Source: Perkinsus marinus ATCC 50983 (Eukaryota; Perkinsozoa; Perkinsida; Perkinsidae). Taken from it: a stretch of 64,000 bases of DNA. The stretch lies in contig NW_003208655.1 in assembly GCF_000006405.1 (NCBI RefSeq), forward strand, positions 124,001 to 188,000. Reading direction: 5' to 3'. A program made the position numbers and the translations under genes. The notes below the pieces were generated by a model. That model was given only the letters and a program-made list of their open reading frames with translations. It searched no databases and was not told the origin of the DNA. Numbering within the stretch: the stretch's first letter is position 1; every line of letters begins with the position of its first letter. Shown here in pieces: positions 10,331 through 23,832 of the stretch.

Positions 10331-13300
10331 TCACCATTGGCGGAAATGGGAATGTGGCTGATACAAATCCCAATCATCTACTAAATGGAACTTCATTAAG
10401 TTAATAGGATGGATAAAATGCTTTGGTTTCTTCCACCATGCCTCCCCTAGCTGTTTCCGATACCTAATAGACTCCACAATATCCTCATCATCATCATCAC
10501 AGGTCTACACTCCTTACAAGGTTTCTATCACTTCCCTGAGATCATCACATTTTTCCAAGTCCTTAGGGGCCAACGCTGGCTTCGGGGCTAGCGGTATCCA
10601 TTCCGGCCCATCACTCTTACTTCTCCGATCACCTACACCCCAGCGGCCTGTAATAATCACCTACAGGGTAGTACCAACCTGCCGCTTCCTCAGCCTCTAT
10701 TTGTATGATGTTCCTCCTAGACAACTGTGTTGCTGCTGCCATCACTATATCACATAATATCTCAGGTTCCACCTACATCACGACACCTCCACCCCTCGAT
10801 GCAAGGCCCCCAACCCTACTACCCCCTTGAGAAACTTATCCAAAGGGACATTGGGGTCGGTGGCCATCTTGGCCATGGCCCTCCTAGCCTGAGCTGTGAG
10901 CCGCAGCTCCGACTTGAGTTCAGTCTGCAGATGGCCCAACATGCGCTTCACATGTATCTGCCTCCACATCCCCACCCTGGTCCCCTCTCCCTACCATCCA
11001 CCTGACGTTTAGCATACTCCGTATAGCCGTCTATAAGGATAGCCGATATAATGATCCAGAACACTACACGTTGAGGTAAGAAGACCTGATACCCATCATA
11101 AGTACAGTCTCATACACACGGCAGCCCTACCGCTAGGCATAGAGCCATCACGCCAAGCACCACTATGATATCGGTCATCCACGGCACCTTCCACGATACT
11201 ATATTGCGAAACTGCTCGATCTTAGATATCACTTCAAACACCGTCATTTGTATCTGCACCATCATGCCCCCTAGTCCTCCCTCACTACTATATACTACTT
11301 TCGAGCCTTCCTCCATGACCTTCCTATACTTAGCCAACAACCCAGCACTGCTATTCTCACCATTATCCGAGTCGTCATAGGCCTGGTCCCGATCCTCTGT
11401 CCCCTCCGAAAGCTCATGGAGGGTCAGCTCGACCTGTCATACCACAACAGCTAGACCTAGCCGAACACTATAACCCTACATCAGCACTAGTAGCTTCCCC
11501 AACAAGGACTCCTTTCCATAGCCTCCGGCGTACCCAATGCTTATGCACTTGAAATGAGGAGTCCCATTTCACTCCTTCTCGAGAGAACGACTTAGCATAT
11601 CTTCCAAAGAAGATCGTCAACCCCCCCAAGACCCTTGCGTTACTGCCAGCCAAAGTGGTCACACTCCTTCCGCTGCACATGTATTCTCCAGGAGTATCTA
11701 AGACCAGGCTCTGACGGGACATAGGAGTGCCTCCATTACTTAACGCCGCCTATGATGGTTGAAGGCGCCCCTATGAGTGGTATTAGCTCAGTCATATTGT
11801 CAGGTGGGCATTCGTCTGAAAAATACTACCACGATTTCCATCTGGGCCAAACCTACACCAGCGTGCCTCCCCTCCCTTTAGATATTCATGAGAAAAGGTC
11901 TTCAACGCTCCTCCAAAGCCGTGTATAACTACATCAAGCAATTACCATATCCACCCAGACAGCCCACCCCTACCCTGGGCAGCAGCATCATAGCCCATAT
12001 TGGCAACCCCAGCTGCCCCTGTATCTCCTCTACGACTAAATCGGAATGGTGGGGCCGTCACCTTGCGTCGTTCACACTCGTATACATGTATACAACTAAC
12101 ACGAGCAACCCCGATTCAGTATCTACCTATCACCACCAACTCACATCTCCTCCCCAGTATCATCGTCATCCCCATCAGAGTCCTCTCCAGTGCCAGCAGG
12201 AGCAGTACCACTACGACCACTATCACTGCTAGTGTCGAAGACATATCGCCCACTCACTTAACCACCGATCCACGACGAGATGTGCTCAGCGTCGACATCC
12301 TAGACCGTCCTGTATCCACTACCAAAGACAACAGCTACGAGTTAGGCACTGGTTCCCTTCCGACCACCTCTAGCTGTGCGTTGGCTATACTGCCCATTAC
12401 GACCTCCCTGGTCCAGAGCGTGCCTCCAGTCAAAGTCATCCTTCGCTAGGAAAGTGAGTCCAAGAGGGCGAAGGTACCTAATGGAGGCTATAGTCCCCTT
12501 CAGAGGTACTCGAACCTACTTATTGTAGAAACGATGGTATTGTGGATGAGCCCGTAGTACGGCATACAAGACCCCGCTCAGAATCAGGCACAGTAACCAG
12601 TCAGTGAGGAAGAGCACACTCACAGTATACACCACATAGAAGCGTACCGTGCCTACTACACGATAACAGCATGCTGCTCTACTATCACTAATGCTACACT
12701 TAGGCTTTCGCCACTGCAGTATATCCACTATACCAGCCAACCACGGCTTGCATACTACCATGAAATGCTTCAACCTGCCGACCAATAACCACCGACCAAC
12801 AGACCCGACTAGGACCACCTCTGGACTTGCAATTTGAACATGTCCAGGCTGAACTCTGGACGGTGAGTAATACACACATTCCTCGATCGTCCAGATGATA
12901 TGCAAAACAACTACAACATAAGAAAAGTTACTAAACCTGCCCTAAGGGGCCTCCACAGGCGAGCCTACCTGTGTCCACCGCTGTGTCTTATAATATGTGC
13001 GGACCAGCAACTCCCCTCTATCCAGCTTATCCGTTACTTTAGGCTTCTCACTCCTAAGCTTCAGCTTCCATACTAATGTGGTGTTTTGCCTATGAAGATA
13101 CATACGGCAACTACACTGTGTATTAGGGCTACTTGAGGGCATGCAAGGGGAGCGTCGCCACGCCAAGGAGATCGTCAGCCGACAGCTCATCCTCATCATA
13201 CACGTAAAATGATAATGACCAGGAGGGATCATCGTGGAAGACGGGCAGTTGTAGTATCTACATTGTAGTGGGCCTATTCCGTATCTTTACTGGTTGAACC

Positions 13301-14443
13301 TAAGATACTACCTGTCGAAATTCAGGATTGAGCTCCTCGTACACTGTCCGTGTGCTACATTGTCGATTATCAAATTCCACCACGACGTAAGGGTCCGAAT
13401 TACCACCCCAGTCAGCCGCCAACTAATCATCGATTTTCCCCCTCTCACAGGTACCACACCCTTACCAAATTCTTAGCTGATATCACATCCACCAATATAA
13501 GGCCACATAACCTCAGCCCAGGCTGAGTTGTGCATCGTGGAGCCCCCTGACAGGCGAAGCGATGCTCCACTCAATACCACACCATCCTATACTCCATTGC
13601 CCCCCTCCTCTTTCGTAGGCTGAATATGTACCCCAGAAGCAGCTGCTGACATAGCTAGAGGTAGGCGGTCGAAGTACCTAACAATGATTCCCTAATAGTA
13701 ACCAACTACCATTACCATCGCTACTACTTCCATGACGTAGCTCTGATGAAGGCCCTTATCCACTGAGGTCTGTCTTCACTACGAGGGCTAGCGAATACCA
13801 ACGGCTCGATCTTCAAACCTGACCATTCACCCTCATCATACGCCGTGAGTACAGAGGAGGCCCCACCGGGTCTTTTAGCAAGATATACTGTGAACATGGA
13901 CATCGCCCTACTCTTCCTGCTCCTCCTACCTGTCCCCAACACCAATGACTGACCAAACACCCAGAGTTAGAAGTGCTCATATCCAATAGGTACTCACAGA
14001 GACCCCATCCTTTTCATCACCAACAGGAAGGTCTTCCCCCCGAGGGCATGCCTCAGCCGCCACTATAGTTGCCCCCGCCAGGCATCGAACCTGCGACCAC
14101 CACCATGACCATTCTGCACCACACCATCCCCCTGTTACACTAGCAAGCTGATGCTCCTTAACATCGCCAAGCTTAAACCATGAAACCACACCCCCTCTAA
14201 CCTCCACCCATCGTCTACTGAATATGCCCGTCCTAGGTCGCCTCTTGAACCTGTCCACACCCCGTTCCCTCACGACTACCACAACCACTACTATTACAAT
14301 GTACCACTCTTAATAAGCCCCGAGGGAGGCGTTAATATCGTTAGGTCCACTGTGGCCTCCTGCTGCTCCTGCTGAGGTGATACTTGTACAGCAGACCTAG
14401 CTGACAGCAATGTCGTGAGGTTCGACGAGTAACTGGTCATCAT
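10331..14443 (-). CDS. PH- and C2-domain protein with C-terminal membrane helices (MCTP/ferlin-like)
   Basis: A lipid-binding membrane protein read from many minus-strand exons. The N-terminal region contains a PH domain: SGTLFKRRPRTGIFSRRWVE and VVSWFKL, then after introns RPQWIRAFIRATSW as the C-terminal helix with its Trp. The SGTLFKRR join across the first intron (TT|GTAATAG...GGACAG|G) is strong evidence. Further on, WKLKLRSEKPK and DRGELLVRTYY look like the end of a C2 domain. Then come hydrophobic segments near 12.6-12.8, 11.2-11.3 and 11.0-11.1 kb (VLFLTDWLLCLILSGVLYAV, MTDIIVVLGVMALCLAVGLP, RVVFWIIISAILIDGY) with a basic stretch between. This matches the C-terminal layout of MCTP proteins. 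I place the start at the ATG-ATG pair at 14443 and an end near 10331. Upstream exons are possible: STWDDNVVEFN at about 14500 resembles a C2 strand. Confidence 0.6.
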
Positions 14444-14984
14444 CCCACAAGGTTGCTGATAATGATGGGTATCCTCCCAACTGTGTTAAACTCAACTACA
14501 TTATCATCCCAAGTCGAGTCCTGGAGTCGACTTGAACAAACAGCACTTAATAATTGCTATATACTTAGTAGCGGCCTTCAGCCCTGCACTGTAATAATAA
14601 TGACGAGGATACAGAAATACAGAAAAATATCAAATGGTTCGCAGACACCCTTGTTGCTTTGAGTGAGACGTTATGGGACAGTACTTCTATGCAACGCTTG
14701 AGCTGCACCAGCTGAACAATTCCTCAAAACTGGAGAGGAAGATGAGGAGGATAACTACTCAGCCTTCCACTGCATGCTTAACACCTTCACTACAGTTCAG
14801 AATACTCATCATTAACTTTACTATAGCTACGATAAGCATGCCGTTTCCCACAGAAAGTACCCAACCAGAATGTGATAAGACAAGCTGTTATTGTTACCAC
14901 CAGTGTAGTCAGGAAACTGGGACCAGAAGCAGGAGTCGGAAGAGGCGATAGGAGTACCTACAATTCACTACGCTCACAGTCACC
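14444..14984. other. Gap with possible 5' exons of the PH/C2 gene
   Basis: Lies between the C69 dipeptidase stop and the chosen start of the PH/C2 gene. On the minus strand one frame near 14470-14530 reads STWDDNVVEFNTV, similar to the P-x-W-x-E-x-F strand of C2 domains, so the PH/C2 gene may begin further upstream. Nothing else is recognised. Confidence 0.3.
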
Positions 14985-17449
14985 TCAACAAGCCACCCCT
15001 ACCCCATCCCTCGCGGCCTCATATGCCTCCTTGCCTGCTGGTCTAACATAGTGGTCCCCAGGCTTGTAAAAATCATCAGAAAAACCTATCATCCTCATGT
15101 ACCACTCTGGTTGAGGAAGACTTCCCTGGAAGTCCATACGACCATTGGGGAAGTTGTAATACCCATCATTATACCGAACCTGTCATCACTATAGGGACCC
15201 AACAAATCTCTACCCCTCCTCACGATGAGCTCATCTGCCAGCTTCCACCACTCCTCAGTGACGCGTCTCTGTACCCTCAACTGTAGACTGTTCAGCAGCT
15301 TAGTCTGCTCCTCAGGGTCACTTAACTTAGCCGCCTCTTGCTCCACACGGTCAGCCTCTGCCAGTACCCACCTGCCCCCAAACATGAGCCCATCACCACC
15401 GTTCCTCCCCCCCAGGGCCTCACCTCTGGAGCTCGTCCCGCTTTGGGTACACCATCTCCTGGCTCATATTCTGATAGTTGATATCCATCCAGTTAGCAAC
15501 AAAGTCAAATGCCCAAAAAGCTGTAGAACGGTTGAAGACCTACAAGAACCCTCTTCCCCTCATACACCACTACACACCTCCCTACCTGCAACGCCGGACC
15601 ATACTGTGTGCCAAAGCTAGGATCTACAGCGTTCGCTTGTGAGTAGAAGGGCACAAAAACTGAGGTCGCTGGGGCATCCAAGGCGTACCAAACCTACCCC
15701 AACCGTGAATAAAATGGCCAAGTCAAAGCACTACCTTAGGGAAGGGCTTCTGGCTAGTAGCGACCATGGTATAGCTTGTCCGATGTAGGGATATGGCTCG
15801 AGGGATCTCCCCCTTCACCTTCTTCATCAAAACCCCACTGACCTCATAATTGGGGTTACCGTACATGCCTGAAGTAGGCGTAGAATCTTCCCCATCTCGT
15901 CGTTGCCGCCCCTACTACTCACCCGCTAGGATTCCCTTGGTCATGTCGAACTCGGTGCCCTCATAATGGTCACGATGGAGATCAAAAATTTCATTGATAC
16001 TCACTGGCTTATCAACCGGCACGGAAAATGGGTAGTCGAGAGGGTTCTCGTTGTTAGGTACCTAACGTTGAGTAAATGCAAGATGACCAAGTCAAAACGC
16101 GACGGGGCCAACCTACCTTCTGTGAAGGTGCAACCCTGTCAAAAACTCTCCATTGCCTTAGCGAAGCGTAGCGCGGGAGAGGGAGGGGACTTCCTACAAC
16201 TCTGGCCCAGTCGAATGTGCCTTTACCTAAACACTATCGCCTACAACAGCCATCGCGAGCCCAGTATCAATACCCTACCATCCCATAAACCAATGTCTCT
16301 AGTCTTCTCAAAGAGGCCTTCCGAGTAAATGAACTCATCAGGAGCATTCTTCTTCACTTCCTTAATAATAGCATTATTGGCTATCACCGCGACATGGTCG
16401 TCTGGTACCTACATGTGGGGTACAACCACTTCATAATGTAGGGCACTCACCCTCTGGGCCACCCAAAAGGCCCCCTTCTTGCCATCACCCTGAATCTCGA
16501 ATACCCATGCCTCAGTGTCATCAATGATGGTGATACCCTCAGCAGACCCGTATCTGATACCATACATACCTCCCCTCAGCCTCCTCCCAGCCCACTATTA
16601 CTCCTCCCCAGCAAAGCCATACTCTTCGGCCAAAGTCCCTATCTTTTTGATAGCACAACGAGCCGTCTCGCAGCGTTCCATAGCGACGGCCATCAGAGGG
16701 GCAATGGTAAAAAGAGCCGTGCCTGATGAAGGGACCACCGTAAAAGCCCCTGCATTCATACCACACTCACCGTTTTTCCCAGTAATCTCATCCTTAAGGA
16801 AGACCTCCTGGACGCCTAAGGACTTCCTTTCAGCCGTGGTACTCTCACCAATCGCTAGACCCTACATCATACTCCGCTACGATCCGGCCCCACAGGTAGT
16901 CCTCCCACTCACTTTAGAGTTGATGAGAGGATATGACGACTCCCACAGTGCATGGGTCGGCCCTTCGCTCGGTATATACCCCAAAGCTCTGGACTCATTT
17001 TGACCTAAACAACTACTATCGCCATTACGATCTCCAACCCCCTTCTTACCCGGCAGAGGTTCGTATATGGCCGCTCTACCCTTGGTTACAACCCTAGGGT
17101 AGAGCGACTGGATATTATCAAAAACTGGTCTCGGGGAAGTCCCATCACCACGTGGGATGTATGCCATACGATTGTCGCAGTTGTTGCAGTCGTTAGCATG
17201 AGTCGCCACCGGGTACCCAAATGTAGTGGCCTTACGACCAAAGATCATACTTGTGCACTTGTCGCTGTTGCTATCGAGATATTCAGCACGTCTAAAACAA
17301 GATGATTTACTCGAGCGGAGGGAGCCTCAATCTTATTACTTCAGGGCCTCGGGGTCAACGTCTGAAGACGCATTAGCGAGGCTTCCGACAGTAGCCATTG
17401 CCACAGCTGCAAAAAGCAGGAGGGCAAGGCGGCGACGGGAAAATGTCAT
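14985..17449 (-). CDS. Peptidase family C69 dipeptidase, secreted or lysosomal
   Basis: An N-terminal-nucleophile hydrolase that cleaves dipeptides. It starts with a clear signal peptide (RRRLALLLFAAVAMATVGSL). After the first intron comes the nucleophile Cys in SDKCTSMIFGRKATTFGYP, then ATHANDCNNCDNRM. Later exons give LGYIPSEGPTHALWESSYPL, GECGMNAGAFTVVPSSGTA, TAERKSLGVQEVFLKDEITG, DTEAWVFEIQGDGKKGAFW followed by VAQRVPDDHVAV, EFDMTKGILAG, and HRTSYTMVATSQ. The C-terminal part (FWAFDFVANWMDINYQNMS, then a helical segment with TEEWWKLADELIVRRG) fits the long eukaryotic C69 enzymes. It ends TGA at 14985. At least ten short introns were needed; exon borders in the C-terminal third are less certain than the domain call. 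Confidence 0.85.
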
Positions 17450-17876
17450 AACGATAAGAAAAAAGTTCTTTCCTACTGACGGTGACGCCTAGTGATGCCC
17501 TCAGATATGCACGCATGCCCAAGCCCGAGCCCGTGTCAGTGACCACGAACAAGAAGCCAATAGAGAACAATCAGATAGCGAAGAATCCACAATGGCAAAA
17601 GGCCGTAATTACCATCCTAACACATTCCAGTGAGACGTACATACAGGTGGAGGATGCTCTAGAAAACAGCGCATTGCAAATCTCGCTCGCCCAGACTGAG
17701 CGCAAGATGTCTAAGCTTTTGACTCCATACCACGATCGTTGCAGTTCCTCGTCTCCACCTGTGATCTACAACACCTCCACGAGAGTACTGATGATGGTGG
17801 TATCGAATTATAGCGTTATGATGATAGTAGTAGCAGGAGAATGATATAATACTGGAGAAAGCGCATAACTCTACAC
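17450..17876. other. Intergenic gap with an unsupported plus-strand frame
   Basis: Promoter-side region of the C69 gene and 3' flank of the RAP1-like gene. A plus-strand frame of about 110 codons runs from an ATG near 17515 to 17844 (MPKPEPVSVTTNKKPI...). It shows no known domain and I do not call it a gene. Confidence 0.3.
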
Positions 17877-19634
17877 TCAGTCACTGCTATACCGACCGAT
17901 GTACTTCTCCACCTTTTCCTCATCAAAGCCTTCAGCCTCCATCCATGACAACACCCATTCATACCGCACCCCCGTCTTCTCCTGTAAGGCCTGTATTGCC
18001 TCCACCCTCTCCTGCGTCCTTCCTACATTACCAATGTAAGCATACACCCTCATAACCACACTCTGTGGCACCTCTAGCTCCTCCGCGACCTCCCTCAACG
18101 CCCGTGCTATCTCCATCGTCCTCCTAGATGACCCCTCCTCCCATTCCAGTATGTCAGCCACCCACTGTGCTTTAAAATCGTTTTCCGTTTCCACTCGCTC
18201 CATAAAGGCTATCAGCTCATTAGCTCGAGGGACAAAGTCACTCTCGCTCCTATAGGGCCGCTTCTGGGTCCTCTTCCCCAGGCCAGGTACCAGAGTTGAC
18301 TTCGACCGTCCACAGTGATTTCCATCTTCCCCCCTACGCAAGGGCACTCCAGATTCCAAGGGCTCATGCCGAGCCCCTGGGCCTCCTCCCTCCCCCACCA
18401 TCCCCTCTGGTGGTGTATCGCATATGATACTCTCATACGTGCTACTAGAAGAGAAGGAGGCTGATGACGCCTCCTGTCGATCCTCTTCAGTCCTCAGTTT
18501 TATCACTGGCTCCTCAGCATCGACAAACACCGACCCTTCCCACAGCTCGTCGCTCGTACCCGCCCCACTTTGCTGACTATCACCACCACTCGCCTGTCCT
18601 CTGGCCCTCCGGGGCTGCCTCTCCTCGACAACAGTACTGCGTGCTGATTCAACACTAACATCATCCTCTCTGAAGGACAAGAAGGACTCACTCAGTCGTC
18701 TGCTATCGAATGGCATCACAGGTGCCTCTGACCCCCGACGCCTCTTAGCCGCCGGCCTCCCCCTCCTTTCTCGCTCAGGGATGCCCCTCCCATGATCCCC
18801 CTCCCTCTGCCCTATACCCTGGCTAGACCCGCCTACCACAGCCCCACTGCTATTGGTACTGCTACTTTCCGCTGTATTAGTCGCAGCCCTCCTCGCCCTT
18901 TTCTTTTCCTCCGCAAGACGAGCAGCAAACTCCTGATACCGCGGCTCGATGAACTTCATCCATCTAGTCCGCATACTCTCGTGAGTATGGGGAGCAGCTA
19001 TATCTAAAATCCACATCACTTGATAGGTAGTTACTACCACCCTACCCTTGGCCTCAGCCTCCATCCATATCTTATTCCCCCTCACTGGCACAGTCTTCCC
19101 CTTCCTAGTGTACTCTGGTATCTTATTCACAATAAAGCAGAATATAGCAAAGTCGTCCTCCTCAGTATAGTTGGTATGGGCAGCATGGCGTCTAGAAGGG
19201 AAGCTGACTTTGTATGCTAGTGGTATAGGGTCCGAAGGCGTGACCTGACAAACGTCGCCCTACCACCCTCGACAAGGACCATCTCCTCACCACATAGTCA
19301 CTGCACCTCTCCAGGACTCCAGCTGCTACCGAGTTTGTTATGAACCTTACGTCCACTGCCATGCCCTACACACAAGTATGGAACCCCCATCATCATAGCA
19401 TCGACCACCTTGAAGCCATGAGCATCCTTGATCTGCCCAGGGTCGAGGAGGACCATGTCCTGTTCAGAAGTCCCCCTATCACCAGCCTGGGACAGAGTCC
19501 ACATGCCCCATTGTCCACAATGGAGTACTCACCCGTCTCAACTTCTCCTTACCAGCATTATCAACAAGCAGCTTCCTTATTCGGCCCCGGTCGTTGAGGC
19601 CCGGTGGAAGGATGAACTCGAAATTTTTGAACAT
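17877..19634 (-). CDS. RAP1/TERF2IP-like telomere protein (BRCT-Myb-RCT)
   Basis: Domain order matches RAP1, a telomere-associated protein. Residues 1 to about 70 read as a BRCT domain: MFKNFEFILPPGLNDRGRIR, then KLLVDNAGKEKLRRGTSEQD across a 61-nt intron, then KVVDAMMMGVPYLC. A Myb-like domain follows: YTEEDDFAIFCFIVNKIP, RGNKIWMEAEAK, and after an intron HTHESMRTRWMKFI. Next is a long Ser/Arg/Glu-rich disordered linker with a basic patch (RGRPAAKRRRGS). The C-terminal helical region (IARALREVAEELEVPQSVVM, EKTGVRYEWVLSWMEAEGFD) resembles the RCT domain. The protein is about 500 residues. The start at 19634 is the first Met of the BRCT; an upstream start is possible. The Myb and BRCT calls are good; RAP1 orthology is an inference from domain order. 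Confidence 0.65.
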
Positions 19635-20034
19635 AACAAGGTAGTGGGATGAGAGTGCGGAACTGCCTTGCCATGAACACATCAGCCTACCCCCAGGAAA
19701 TAGATAATGCTGGTCTAGTATATTATCCACCAGAGCATTCAATGGTCCAGTTTGGGTTTCGAGTGTCCCTAAGCCTCACTGCATCCCCACGTTGTGAGCC
19801 CAACATGAGCTGATGATTTCTAGTCAAGTTATGATCAGTGATGCCGCGTCCAACTACCGTCACCAACACTAATGGGAAATTCCCAACCGAGACTCTCTAG
19901 CGGGGAGTCACCCCCTAAGCGTGAGAGTCACGACTAGCGGCCCTTCCGACCAATGTAACCTGTTCCAACACTAATGCAACCATCTGCAGTGAAACTCAAT
20001 ATTAACGCGATAGTAATGTACTCAGAATCTGAAC
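19635..20034. other. Intergenic gap
   Basis: About 400 bp between the XPF stop and the RAP1-like start, both on the minus strand. No gene or clear element is seen. It should contain the RAP1-like promoter. Confidence 0.4.
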
Positions 20035-23000
20035 TCATTTTTTATCTTCCAAAGGGGTATTGACGAACTTATGGAAAGTCTTAGCTGCCGATGGTCCCTA
20101 CAACACCAACATCAGGGCAAACACCAGCAGTAGCCTACCATCAGCTCAGTCATCGTGTCACGGTCCAACTTCACCAACTTCTTCAGAGTGTTCGCCTTAG
20201 GGGAGTTGCGCAGAACAGTTAGAATGTGCGGCGTGATACCAGGGCAACTGACAGACATTGGTCGTACCAAAAGAAGAGAGGAGGACTCACTTGAGGAGTA
20301 TCTCTGAAGCTGAGGTCCTTGTCGAGGCCGGATTAGCGCTCCGTGCCTTCTTTGATGCCAGGTCCTCCTGACTGCTGGGGCCAGACTCAGTACCAGCAGT
20401 AGTAGTCGAGCCTTCTATCGTGTCATCAGGAACACTGCCCTCCACCCGCTTCTTCATAGCCTCTACTGGGTCGGGCTGCTGTACCGCCCTCACCTGAAGG
20501 GCTTGCAACTACCCAAACCACACCATCACCTCTTCACACCTTCAAAGCTACAAACAGATTAGCAGTACTCCTGTCCGACAGGGACCACATAAGGCGAAGG
20601 CTAGGGAAGTGCAGGACAAGGGCAACTGAGGAGGGTCACATATAGATGGTATCGGCCCCCTTGAGCGCCCCACGGGTACCCAGCCTAGATATCGTGTCAC
20701 TGTCGCTGATCCTAGCAGAGTTACCCTTCATCAGAGCACCAGCCTCCGTCTCCTGCACCTCCACCAAAAGGCAAGGGGCACGGTAATTGAAGGACATACT
20801 CACCGCCTGGCGGTACCTAGAGGATAGCTGAATACCCCAAGGGCAACAGCAGGAGGAAGCTCTCACAGTCGACCACTGCCCAGGCTTCCTATGAGGTCCG
20901 GAAGGGCCTTTCTCTCGATACATATGTCTCGAGAAAGGATAAAGTCCCCAACTGGGAGGGTATACTGCCAGACATGCGTTGAAGACAAACAAGCAATGGA
21001 ACAATTCCTCACCGGTAGCAACGTGAGGCCCTTCCGATGCAGCTCCAATGGGAGGTTGCTCCTCAGCTCTCTGACGTCCACAAGGACCGTCTGTCGCATT
21101 TCCCCCTCTCTTTTCCTCTTCCGACCCCCTGCCCGTGATGACGATGCTGCTGCTGCCCCTCCAACTGGGGTCTACCAACAAGTGTGATACACTATGCTAT
21201 CATATAGCCCACCATTAGCGGTTGCCACTCATCCTTTGGCTTGGACGTCGACACACTCTTCTCCATGCTGATGAGGTCATGGAAGGCCTGCTGCTCCTGC
21301 ACCCCCGACTGGGACAGTCGACGGGACTCATGGGAGTTCATCACTTGAATTATCACAGTGTGTACCAGAGGCTCTGATAAGAATACTCCCGAAGAGGCTT
21401 TTACCAACCATCAACTCTCTCACCTCCCCTTCCCTTCATATGAGAGGTGTATCGCTCCGCCACCCTTATCGGTAGTATCGTCGGGGCATCGTATAAGATA
21501 ACGACGTTGGGTTGGAACTCCGCCAGACGGGTGCTCATGTAGCCATCTCCCTTGAAGGCGTCCACGACATTCACCATAACACTAACGATACCAACTCCTC
21601 CTCTTCCTCCTTGGTGCATGGCTTACTTGATGCTCCCTTTCACAGGTTCTCCCTGCTCAGTAGTCCCAATGACCACATCCCTTAGGCCCTCTAGGGACCG
21701 GCTGCATACATTAGCACAACGGTCAGACATATTGTAGAGCTCCTCCTTAAGATGAGTAGCCTCTGTCGAGTGTATGCCTGCAGTAACGACTCAGTGCACC
21801 CATTCACGACCGATGCAGAATACTATGCCCACCTAGGGCCGATCCAGCGACCTTGGGCTTGAAGTAATCATTACTGCGCACCTCATAAAGGAAGCTCTGG
21901 AAAGACTGTAGGAGGGCCGCTTCCGGACCTATACGCCATAGGCCACAAGCCTCGGTCTATCACCTACCTCGATCCACGAGGGCTTTAGTCATGTACGATG
22001 AGGTCTGAGCATGGGTAACCACCGTTATCCTTATCTCTGCCGAACTGTATGATGGCAATGGAGAGACATTCTGCTGCTGCTCCTTGAGATGTCGAATGGC
22101 TAAGACATCGAGTTGAAGGGGCAGGAGTGGATAGGATGACCTTCATCATTGATGGCCTTCTGGAGCATGGCCCACTTGGGAGGTGGATCGATATGTAGAT
22201 GGAGACCTCTGGCGTCGATGTTGTATCTATCACGGTAGTAGTGAGGCGACCCATAGACAGGGCTACTCGGCACTGAGACGCATTATAGGGCAGTTGAATA
22301 CGACGCACGTCCGAGCATATAAGGGATATGATAGCCTACAGTCTCTGGCGTGCTTGGCTGATCAGTTGGTGTGTAGCTCCAGCGTTGACCCAGGGGGAAT
22401 CAGGATGGGCCGATATACTCTCCAGTAGAGACACGAAGAACTGACAACAAACCGTCTGTGATGATACTAGCATAGAGGAATACTCACCGCAGTTGCATCC
22501 CCTGACCTCAGCTTATGTGCGAGCTTCTCCAACGCATCAGCGTCTCGGATCATGTTCTGTGTCCGTCGGCCCAACTGGTCCCATACCTACCATGACCTCA
22601 GCCCCTACGCCCCCTCATGGTCACTACCATGGACAGCTGGGAACGCAACGTAAACCAGTTGTCGATGACTGCTAGGCCACGTAGTGATCCTTTAGGTAGG
22701 CCTTGAGGGAAGATGACTATACCTGACCCCAGCAACAGCATCGGAGATCAGTCCACTAGTCAGTGCTGTTGGTCACCAGCGTCGATGATGCCCTTGCTTT
22801 TGCTTATGTCCTCGAAGTTCGCCTCCAGTATAGTATTCAGCGTCTTCTCAGCCTCCGCGATTTGGGCAGGGAGTGGTACTACAAGAGACACACTGTCTCC
22901 TAGCAAGCCATACAAGGGCATACTGCTCAAGACCCTAACCCCAGAGGGAGCAGCAACATTAGCATCCCCTTCGGATGGCTTGAAGGTATCCATAACCTCA

Positions 23001-23823
23001 CTCCTGAACCGCGGTACCAGCACTATCGAGGTGGAGCCTATCTGCAGCTCCCGAAGGAGACCTACCACAGAGATTAGTACCGAGTAGGGCAGCCCCCAGA
23101 TTGCTGCTACTCTCGACATTCATGAGGGTCCTGCATCTGATGGGGTTGTCAGTGAAGGCCGCAATGAAGCCCCTGCCCTTCTGTTTCCTCTCCCGATACA
23201 GCTCACATGCGAACTGTTCACAATGGGAGCTGCCGTGGGCGTTGAGGACCACCACCCCCGCCACTATCTCTGTGGTGAGTCTATTCGTGAGTAAATCGGT
23301 TACCAGTATTCGACTAGTTATTGACAAACACCCTCCTGCTAAGTACCTAAGGGACGGAGACTACGACAACGCTACAGCCCTAATGGGCCCACATCTCGTC
23401 CCTCTGCGCTGGTGCGACATCGGCCGTGACAGGAGTAGCTCCAATGCACTCTGCCTCTCCTTCCCGGGCATTCATGATGAGGATCAGTGGCTCTCCAACA
23501 GGGCGACACGCTTGGAGTCGTCTCAGCAACGCTGACACCTACCCACCACAGTAGAACAAAACTACCGCGCGCCACAGAATTGCCCTCACCAGCTCGCACA
23601 CACCCAAGCCTTGGCCCATGACCACCAAGGCCCCTCCGCCTGCCCTCAGCTTGCTCTCTATATGCTCGGCAATACGGTGGTGATAGGACAGTGGTAGAAG
23701 GGCGATGTGCTTGCCAGATGAATCAGGTGATGGGGAGGGGGAAGGGCCGGCTGCTGTCGACATGGCATCAGTGGGAACTATCCTGCAACACTCAGCGGGA
23801 GTAGGGTAACTCAGTGAGACCAT
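20035..23823 (-). CDS. ERCC4: DNA repair endonuclease XPF
   Basis: Catalytic subunit of the structure-specific nuclease that cuts 5' of lesions in nucleotide excision repair and crosslink repair, as a heterodimer with ERCC1. N-terminal helicase-like part: LLPLSYHHRIAEHIESKL, SRILVTDLLTNRL, IVAGVVVLNAH, KQKGRGFIAAFTDNP. Middle: RLAEFQPNVVILYDAPTILP. Nuclease domain: TVLVDVRELRSNLPLELHRK and, after an intron, LPVGDFILSRDICIERK with LPDLIGSLGSGRLY. These retain the D...GD...ERKx3D catalytic residues. C-terminal tandem helix-hairpin-helix: LLKCPGITPHILTVLRNSPK, then GPSAAKTFHKFVNTP before TGA at 20035. Many short introns. Start chosen at 23823 (MVSLSYPTP), only 10 bp past the REEP stop; a second Met (MSTAAGPS) 60 bp later is an alternative. 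Confidence 0.92.
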
Positions 23824-23832
23824 GGACTGAAA

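Noticed and set aside
12000-12449. 150-codon plus-strand frame as a gene
   Set aside because: It overlaps minus-strand exons of the PH/C2 protein, and its Ser/Thr/Pro/His-rich composition is what the reverse of coding sequence gives.
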